From Streptomyces graminofaciens (GTDB taxonomy: Bacteria; Actinomycetota; Actinomycetes; Streptomycetales; Streptomycetaceae), in assembly GCF_030294945.1 (NCBI RefSeq), contig NZ_AP018448.1, positions 1,488,001 to 1,552,000 on the forward strand: 64,000 nucleotides of DNA, written 5' to 3'. Positions 60,101 through 64,000 of the stretch are shown piece after piece. Under the pieces are notes generated by a model, which saw only the letters and a list, made by a program, of their open reading frames with translations, was not told the origin of the DNA and did no database searches. The first letter of the stretch is position 1; each line of letters opens with the position of its first letter. Position numbers and translations under genes: made by a program.

Positions 60101-62960
60101 GCAGCGGGTGGTCGGCGGCGGCGAGCCCGGCCGAGGCCATGTCGCCCTGGGGCGCGGCGGAGTCCTCCAGCCAGTACCGGCTGCGCTGGAACGCGTAGGT
60201 CGGCAGGTCGGCCCGGTGGGTGCGCCAACCGGCGTAGGCGGCCCGCCAGTCGACGCGTACGCCGTGGACGTACAGCTCGCCGACGGCGGCGAGGAACCTG
60301 GCCCGGCCGCCGTCGTCGCGGCGCAACGTGCCGATGACCACGGCTTCGTCGGCCCCGGCCGCCCTGGCGGTCTCCTCCATCGGGACGGTGAGCACAGGGT
60401 GGGGGCTGACCTCGACGAGGACGTGGTGTCCGGCGGCGAGCAGGGCGCGTGTGGCCTGCTCGAACTCGACGGTCCGGCGCAGGTTCCGGTACCAGTAGCC
60501 GGCGTCCAGGCCGGTGGTGTCGAGCGGTTCGGCGGTGACGGTCGAGTAGAAGGGGATGTCGGAGGGGCGGGGGCCGATGTCGGCCAGCAGTCGGAGCAGT
60601 TCGTCGTGGATGCGCTCGACGTGGGCGCTGTGCGAGGCGTAGTCCACGGGGATCCGCCGGACCCGGAGGTCGCGGGCGGTGAGTCGGTCGATCAGGTCGT
60701 CCAGCGCCGACTGGTCGCCGGAGACGACCACGGAGGCGGGCCCGTTGACGGCCGCGACGGACAGGCGGCCGTCCCAGGCGGTCAGCAGATCACGGACCTC
60801 GTCGACCGGCAGCGGTACGGACGCCATGCCGCCGGCCCCGGCCAGCGCGACGATCGCCTTGCTGCGCAGCGCGACGACCTTGGCGCCGTCCTCCAGCGAC
60901 AGGGCTCCGGCGACCACGGCGGCGGCGATCTCGCCCTGGCTGTGCCCGGCGACGGCGGACGGCTCGACGCCGTAGGACCGCCAGAGCGCGGCCAGCGACA
61001 CCATCACGGCCCACAGCGCGGGCTGGACCACGTCGACGCGGTCCAGCGGCGGGGTGCCGGGGGCGTCGCGCAGTACGTCGGTCAGGGACCAGTCGGTGTG
61101 GGGGGCGAGGGCGCGTTCGCAGTCGGCGATCCGCTCCGCGAAGACCGGGGCGGAGTCCAGCAGTTCGGCGGCCATGCCGGTCCACTGCGACCCCTGGCCG
61201 GGGAAGACGAACGCGGTGTCGGCGCCGGGGGTGCCGGTGCCGCGCGGCACTCCGGGCTCCGGGGTGTCGTCGGCCAGGGCCCGCAGGCCGCGCAGGAGCC
61301 CGTCCTCGTCGGCGGCGATCACGACGGCGCGGTGTTCGAGGGCGGCCCGGGTGGTGGCCAGGGCGTGGCCGACGTCCAGGGGGCGCTGTCCGGGGTGCGT
61401 GTCGAGGTGGGCGGCGAGGCGGCGGGCCTGGGCGCGGAGGGCCTCGCGGCTGCGGGCGGAGACCGGCCAGGGCAGGGCGGTCGGGAGGCTGGGCTCGTCG
61501 GCGGCGTCGGGCTCGTCGGCCTCGCCCTGGAGAGCCTCTCCGTGGATGGCCGCATCGGGCTCGGTACCCGCCTGTTCCAGCACTACATGCCCATTGGTGC
61601 CGCTGATGCCGAACGACGACACGGACGCCCGGCGCGGGGCGCCGGTCTCCGGCCAGGGCACGGCCTCGGTGACCAGTTCCACGGCGCCGGAGGACCAGTC
61701 GACCGTGGGGGTGGGCTGCTCCGCGTGCAGGGTGGGCGGCACGGTGCCGTGGCGCATCGCCATGACCATCTTGATGATGCCGCCGACGCCCGCCGCGGCC
61801 TGGGTGTGACCCAGGTTGGACTTCAGCGAGCCCAGCAGCAGGGGCCGGTCGGCGGGCCGGTCCTGTCCGTAGGTGGCCAGCAGGGCCTGGGCCTCGATGG
61901 GGTCGCCGAGCGGGGTGCCGGTGCCGTGCGCCTCGACCACGTCGACGTCGGCGGGGGTGAGCCCGGCGTCGGCGAGCGCCCGCCGGATGACCCGCTGCTG
62001 GGCGGGCCCGTTGGGGGCGGTCAGGCGGCTGCTCGCGCCGTCCTGGTTGACGGCGGTGCCGCGGACCACGGCGAGCACGGGGTGCCCGTTGCGGCGGGCG
62101 TCCGAGAGGCGCTCCAGCAGGAGCATGCCGACGCCCTCGCCCCAGCCGGTGCCGTCGGCCCCGGCGGCGAAGGACTTGCAGCGGCCGTCGGCGGCGAGCC
62201 CGCCCTGCCGGCTCATCTCGACGAACGGCACCGGCGTCGACATGATCATGGCGCCGCCGGCCAGCGCCAGCCCGCACTCCCGTCGGCGCAGGGCCTGGGC
62301 GGCCAGGTGGAGGGCGACGAGGGAGGACGAGCAGGCGGTGTCCACCGTCACCGCCGGGCCCTCCAGGCCGAAGGTGTAGGAGAGGCGGCCGGATGCGACG
62401 CTGTCGGAGTTGCCGTTGCCGATGTATCCCTGGATGTCGTCGGGGACCTGGCTCAGCCGCAGGGCATAGTCCTGGTACATCACGCCGACGAAGACCCCGG
62501 TGTCGCTGCCGCGCAGCCCGCCCGGGTCGAGGCCCGCGCGTTCGAAGGCCTCCCAGGTGGTCTCCAGGAGCAGCCGCTGCTGGGGGTCCATGGCGAGGGC
62601 CTCCCGGGGCGAGATGCCGAAGAAGCCGGGGTCGAAGTCGGCGGCGCCGGTGAGGAATCCGCCTTCGGCGGCGTACGTCGTGCCGGGGCGCTCCCGGGTC
62701 GGGTCGTGCAGGGTGCCGAGGTCCCAGCCGCGGTCGGCGGGGAAGTCGGCGACCGCGTCGGTGCCGGAGGCGACGAGCTGCCACAGCTCCTCGGGGGACT
62801 CGACCCCGCCCGGGTACCGGCAGCTCATGCCGACGATTGCCACGGGTTCCTGCTGCTGGGCCTCCACTTCCTGCAGCCGCCGCCGGGTGCGGTGCAGGTC
62901 GGTCGCGACCCGCTTGAGGTAGTCGCGGAGCTTGTCGTCGTTCAGCGTGCCGTCAGTCAC
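51177..62960 (-). CDS. Type I modular PKS, two modules: KS-AT-DH-KR-ACP, KS-AT-DH-ER-KR-ACP (ConD-like, modules 8-9)
   Basis: A 3927-residue PKS. Docking helix 1-35 ([20 protein letters not shown]). Module 8: KS about 38-460 (DTACSSS near 210), AT GHSQG near 672 and YASH near 775 (methylmalonyl), DH near 982 with [10 protein letters not shown] (Asp replaces the motif Gly) and LLDSALH, KR near 1425 (GGTGLLG, LDD, B-type), ACP near 1742. Module 9: KS from 1812, AT YASH near 2524, [12 protein letters not shown] near 2739, ER about 3150-3460 with [19 protein letters not shown] near 3303, KR near 3487 (LDD), ACP near 3802. Expected output: a C12-methyl trisubstituted olefin, then C10-methyl with a reduced C11. 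GTG at 62960. The C-terminal docking tail ends [12 protein letters not shown], pairing with the next PKS. Confidence 0.96.
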   Translation of the reverse strand: MTDGTLNDDKLRDYLKRVATDLHRTRRRLQEVEAQQQEPVAIVGMSCRYPGGVESPEELWQLVASGTDAVADFPADRGWDLGTLHDPTRERPGTTYAAEGGFLTGAADFDPGFFGISPREALAMDPQQRLLLETTWEAFERAGLDPGGLRGSDTGVFVGVMYQDYALRLSQVPDDIQGYIGNGNSDSVASGRLSYTFGLEGPAVTVDTACSSSLVALHLAAQALRRRECGLALAGGAMIMSTPVPFVEMSRQGGLAADGRCKSFAAGADGTGWGEGVGMLLLERLSDARRNGHPVLAVVRGTAVNQDGASSRLTAPNGPAQQRVIRRALADAGLTPADVDVVEAHGTGTPLGDPIEAQALLATYGQDRPADRPLLLGSLKSNLGHTQAAAGVGGIIKMVMAMRHGTVPPTLHAEQPTPTVDWSSGAVELVTEAVPWPETGAPRRASVSSFGISGTNGHVVLEQAGTEPDAAIHGEALQGEADEPDAADEPSLPTALPWPVSARSREALRAQARRLAAHLDTHPGQRPLDVGHALATTRAALEHRAVVIAADEDGLLRGLRALADDTPEPGVPRGTGTPGADTAFVFPGQGSQWTGMAAELLDSAPVFAERIADCERALAPHTDWSLTDVLRDAPGTPPLDRVDVVQPALWAVMVSLAALWRSYGVEPSAVAGHSQGEIAAAVVAGALSLEDGAKVVALRSKAIVALAGAGGMASVPLPVDEVRDLLTAWDGRLSVAAVNGPASVVVSGDQSALDDLIDRLTARDLRVRRIPVDYASHSAHVERIHDELLRLLADIGPRPSDIPFYSTVTAEPLDTTGLDAGYWYRNLRRTVEFEQATRALLAAGHHVLVEVSPHPVLTVPMEETARAAGADEAVVIGTLRRDDGGRARFLAAVGELYVHGVRVDWRAAYAGWRTHRADLPTYAFQRSRYWLEDSAAPQGDMASAGLAAADHPLLGAVVALADGDGLLLTGRLSTRTHPWLADHAVRDAALLPGTAFLELAVRAGDQVGCGQVEELTLEAPLVLPPEGGVAVQLAVGAPDRDGRRPLSLHARPEGTDDVPWTCHARGLLVPTTEETEPGESAAWPPAGAEPVELDGLYERFAEGGFRYGPVFQGLRAAWRLGEEVFAEASLPSEQQAEAARFGLHPALLDSALHATGLGEAAEGRMPFAWTGAVLHAQGATGLRMRITPAGPDTVSLRAFDPAGRPVLTVAGLALRPVAAGNFTAPAAGRHHDSLFRLDWTPVRAVPGPTSASWAILGPAADTLEVAGYADLTALRDADAPLPDFVLADLGAAPDDQAEGLADTTRSAVHDALALLQDWLADDRFTGARLVLVTRGAIAARPGEDVPNLPHSAVWGLVRSAQTEHPDRLHLVDLDPDADLSAALAAVLTATGETQFAVRGTEVLVPRLARIPVQDDPAPTLDPEGTVLITGGTGLLGARVARHLVTEHGVRRLLLTSRSGPDAPGADELRAELAVLGAESSVVACDAADAERLAEVLADVPAGHPLTAVVHSAGVLDDGVVSSLTPERVDAVLRPKTDAALNLHRLTAGMNLAAFVLFSSAAGTFGGPGQGNYAAANAFLDALAHHRRAQGLAGRSIAWTLWERRSAMTGHLGDDEVRRIARSGLPPLTDEQGLALLDSALTVDEPLLVALRLDTAALRARAASEPVPRLLHGVVRLPARRQAALTTAAEDDRSPLAERLAALDAPARRRELLDLVRGQVAAVLGHPTPEAVEAGRAFRDLGFDSLAAVDLRNRLGNATGLRLPATLVFDHPTPEVLAAHLGGELLGADTGRPATAGPAATGGGTATDEDPIAVVAMGCRYPGGVRSPEDLWDLVSSGTDGIAAFPADRGWDLDALYDPDTERHGTSYAREGGFLYDAGEFDAGFFGISPREALAMDPQQRLLLETSWETLERAGIDPATLRGSATGVFVGVMHQDYAARLLPHIPEEVEGFLGAGNSGSVVSGRVSYVLGLEGPAVTVDTACSSSLVALHLAVRALRSGECALALAGGVTVMSSPELFVEFSRQRGLAADGRSKPFAAAADGVGFGEGVGMVLLERLSDARRNGHRVLAVVRGSAVNQDGASNGLTAPNGPSQQRVIRAALADARLSPGDVDAVEAHGTGTRLGDPIEAQAVLATYGQDREEPLWLGSLKSNIGHTSAAAGVGGVIKMVEAMRHGVLPRTLHVDAPTPQVDWSAGAVELLTEERSWPADPDRPRRAGVSSFGMSGTNAHVVLEHIDENIAEPESEGRVPVPWVLSGHTPEALRAQAERLADHADAHPGHGAAAIGLALATTRTRHDHRAVLVGDREQLTAGLRALAADAPLATVTRGTATAVGRTVFVFPGQGAQWTGMALELLDFSPVFAARMAACERALAPHVDWSLTGVLGSATDLERVDVVQPALWAVMVSLAETWRSYGVEPDAVLGHSQGEIAAAVVAGALSLEDGARVVALRSKLLRAVAGHGGMASVALPADRTRELLAPWGEKISVAAVNGPRSTVVAGETVALAELLASCEKDGVRARRIEVDYASHSAGMDPLREELVGVLADITPITVGTRMFSTLEADWIEGPELTADYWFRNLRNTVEFEPAVRALTGAGFTTFVESSPHPVLAPAVQEVLEDTESTGVVVGSLRRDDGGQDRLLLSLGEAHVQGVPVDWPAALGRTSRASRQAATGSRQVDLPTYAFQRTRYWLDAPVRTGDVAAAGLGATDHPLLGAAVDLADSGEQLLTGRLSARTHPWLADHVVSGTNLLPGTAFLELALRAADEADSALVDELTLQAPLILPERDGVHVQLRVGPPDDSGRRSLGLYSRAETDPGADWTPHATGTLAPGDRADGQPAPAAWPPAGTEPVDLDGVYDRFAEAGYRYGPAFQGLRAAWRNGTDVYAEVALERQSDSAGYLVHPALLDAALQASALLDDRPGPARLPFSWNGVTAHAAGASALRIRIGPAGPDAVSLDAWDPTGQPVLSADSLVLRPLAANLLAAAVAGRDGLYRLDWTPAPGGAENTAPLTGWVDYDHSGSGAPTAVVWTCPADIGPDEAARIRNTAAATLDVVQRWPSDIRSGDAPLVVVTRNAVATGPGGHPADPAQAAAWGLVRAAQTEHPDRFVLLDLDDTAGSADSLPRVLGWALAAREPQFAVRAGSPLVPRLAKAGRSGTLTPPPGEAAWRLDTTGDGSLDGLALVPSPEASAPLAPGEVRVAVRAAGLNFRDIAVSLGLAPDQRILGSEGAGTVLETGPGVTDLAPGDRVFGIFGGAFGPVAVADRRTLAPIPPGWSYAQAAAVPIAFLTAHYGLFDLGGLEAGETVVVHSAAGGVGMAAVQLARHAGAEVYGTASPGKWDVLRGLGLDDAHIASSRTLDFADRFLDATDGRGADVVLDCLAREFVDASLRLLPRGGRFLEMGKTDIRDADSVAAAHPGVRYRAYDLAEAGPERVAETLDLILDLFRQGALTPLPLTCWDVRRAPEAFRYVGQARHTGKNVLLPPTTLDPDGTALITGGTGTLGRLVARHLVTEHGIRHLLLTSRSGPEAPGAVELRDELAALGAEVSVVACDAADRDRLAEVLAGVRRPLTAVVHAAGLLDDAVVSSLTADQLERVLRPKTDAAVNLHELTRDHDPAAFVLFSSAAALLGGGGQANYAAANAALDALAERRRAEGLPGLSIGWGMWEERSGMTGHLGEVDLRRMNRSGVTPLASAEGLALFDAALLSEDAYLLAARLDTAALRAGGGQDVPALLSGLVRAPRRRAAAANGDGGGEAAGLADRLARLSEADAHRALLDLVRGHAAAVLGHPSPELVQPTRAFKELGFDSLTGVELRNRLSSATGVRLPAGMVFDHPTPDVLARHLATTTGRQRPARAVAPLAELDRFAELVAGLAPDAPDRDRLSQRLREVLARLEATEPAGQNGGQVTADHIESATHDEIFDLIDNQLGIS

Positions 62961-63041
62961 TGTGCACCGTCACCTTCGGGGCCTTCGAGCGGGCGGGCTC
63001 GGGCGTGGGGAGTCGCCGGGTCGCGGATGTGGGCGTGAGGT

Positions 63042-64000
63042 TCACGACATCCCGAGTTCGTTGTCGATGAACTCGAAGAGCTCGTCGTCGCTGGCCGTGT
63101 CCATCCGCTCCTCCAGGCGGTCCTCAGCCGCGTCACCGGTTCCCGGGCGCAGCCTGCCGATCAGTTCTTGGAGCCGGTTGATCAGCTCCGGTGCGGCCGT
63201 GCCGCTGTCCAGGGCGCCTTCGAGCAGGCCCAGTTCGGCCAGGCCGGTGGTGTCGGCGGAAGCGGGGTCGGATTCGGTGCCCTCGGGGGCGAGTTCGACG
63301 GCCAGTTGGCGGGCGATGGCACCGGATGTGGGGTGGTCGAAGAGCAGGGTGGCGGGCAGCCTGAGGCCGGTGGCGGCGCCGAGCCGGTTGCGCAGTTCGA
63401 CGGCGGTGAGCGAGTCGAAGCCGAGCTCCAGCAGCCCGCGTTCGGCGTCCACCGAGGCGGGGCCGGGGAAGCCGAGCACGGTGGCGGCGTGCCCGCGCAC
63501 CAGGTCGAGCAGGGTGCGTGTCCGCCGGTGCTCGGGCTGGCCGGCCAGGGTGCGCCTGAGCGTGTCGGCCGCGTCCGGTGCCGCCTCGCCGGCCGCCGCG
63601 CTGCGCCGGGCGGGCGGGCGTACGAGGCCGCGCAGCAGGGCCGGTACGCCGCCGGTGCCGCTCTGGGCGGCCAGGGCGGTGGTGTCGAGCCGCAGGGGCA
63701 GGACGACGGGCTCGCCGGTGGCGTTGGCCGTGTCGAACAGGGCCGCGCCCTCGGCCGGGGAGAAGGCGACGATGCCGCCGCGGGCGATGCGCCGGAAGTC
63801 GGCCTCGTCGAGGCCCCCGCTCATGCCGCCCTTGTTGGCCCACAGTCCCCAGGCGAGCGAAGCGGCGGGCAGGCCGAGCGTCCGGCGGTGGTGGGCCAGC
63901 GCGTCCAGGAAGGAGTTGGCCGCCGCGTAGTTGCCCTGGCCCATGCCGCCGAAGACGCCGGCGATGGAGGAGAACACGACGAACGCGGAGAGGTCCATGC
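63042..64000 (-). CDS. Type I modular PKS, C-terminal end: KR-ACP-docking (ConC-like, end of module 7; partial)
   Basis: Only the last 318-319 residues are in the window; the gene continues past 64000. They contain the KR catalytic segment with Ser in [11 protein letters not shown] and Tyr-Asn in GQGNYAAAN, without the A-type Trp, so probably B-type. The post-KR linker follows, then an ACP with [17 protein letters not shown], and a C-terminal docking domain with two helices ending [12 protein letters not shown]. The tail is closely similar to that of the next PKS ([12 protein letters not shown]). The stop is 81 bp before the next PKS start. If the concanamycin analogy holds this is module 7, which needs a DH-KR to form C14=C15; the DH would lie outside the window. 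Confidence 0.93.
   Translation of the reverse strand, partial: MDLSAFVVFSSIAGVFGGMGQGNYAAANSFLDALAHHRRTLGLPAASLAWGLWANKGGMSGGLDEADFRRIARGGIVAFSPAEGAALFDTANATGEPVVLPLRLDTTALAAQSGTGGVPALLRGLVRPPARRSAAAGEAAPDAADTLRRTLAGQPEHRRTRTLLDLVRGHAATVLGFPGPASVDAERGLLELGFDSLTAVELRNRLGAATGLRLPATLLFDHPTSGAIARQLAVELAPEGTESDPASADTTGLAELGLLEGALDSGTAAPELINRLQELIGRLRPGTGDAAEDRLEERMDTASDDELFEFIDNELGMS

Overview
The window is high-GC actinobacterial DNA, almost certainly from a Streptomyces. Genes have strong G/C third positions, regulators are of AfsR/SARP, SpoIIE-type PP2C, MarR, TetR, IclR and ArsR families, and rare in-frame TTA (bldA) codons occur. No rRNA, tRNA or CRISPR array was seen.

Positions 1-18200 look like ordinary chromosome. 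From the left there is a truncated secreted protein, a CYTH-like protein, a GAF/GAF/PP2C/ATPase regulator, a MarR-DUF6069 pair, a TetR-P450 pair, a mycothiol-enzyme-like protein, an ArsR-quinone oxidoreductase pair, a sugar-acid catabolic set (IlvD/Edd dehydratase, IclR, FAH hydrolase, Zn dehydrogenase), a threonine aldolase with a TetR, and a membrane PP2C phosphatase. Two near-identical 181-bp elements with perfect or near-perfect terminal inverted repeats and no transposase (MITE-like) sit at 4195 and 16717.

Positions 18226-64000 hold one end of a large modular type I polyketide cluster, read mostly on the minus strand. From 64000 down to 30011 are the last part of one PKS and three complete PKS genes. 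Their domains are DH-KR, then DH-ER-KR (62960-51177); KR, KR, DH-KR (51127-36257); and DH-KR-TE (36220-30011). The acyltransferase motifs read methyl, methyl, ethyl (VAGH), methyl, methyl, then a probable methoxymalonyl type. This order matches C1-C13 of an 18-membered plecomacrolide of the concanamycin class, V-ATPase inhibitors: a C2-methoxy/C4-methyl diene, C6 methyl, C7-OH, C8-ethyl, C9-OH, C10-methyl, C11 methylene and C12-methyl olefin.

Downstream in the same direction come four overlapping genes for methoxymalonyl-ACP (dehydrogenase, ACP, acyl-ACP dehydrogenase, FkbH). The matching O-methyltransferase converges from the other side across a perfect terminator. A type II thioesterase and a 103-aa unknown protein lead that plus-strand unit. 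On the far side of a shared promoter region a minus-strand series runs metallophosphoesterase, Sfp-type PPTase, AfsR-like regulator, crotonyl-CoA carboxylase/reductase, 3-hydroxybutyryl-CoA dehydrogenase. So the cluster edge carries its own carrier-protein activator, pathway regulator and ethylmalonyl-CoA supply. The loading module, modules 1-6, most of module 7 and any sugar or carbamoyl genes would lie beyond 64000.

The main observations are the agreement of extender-unit motifs with supply genes, a module-8 dehydratase with Asp in place of the motif Gly, TTA codons in the regulator and in the first gene of its operon, G-run direct repeats in the shared promoter, a 21-bp perfect hairpin inside a PKS gene, and a MITE at the meeting point of two convergent stop codons. 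The product assignment is inferred from domain logic and remembered family knowledge; no database comparison was possible.
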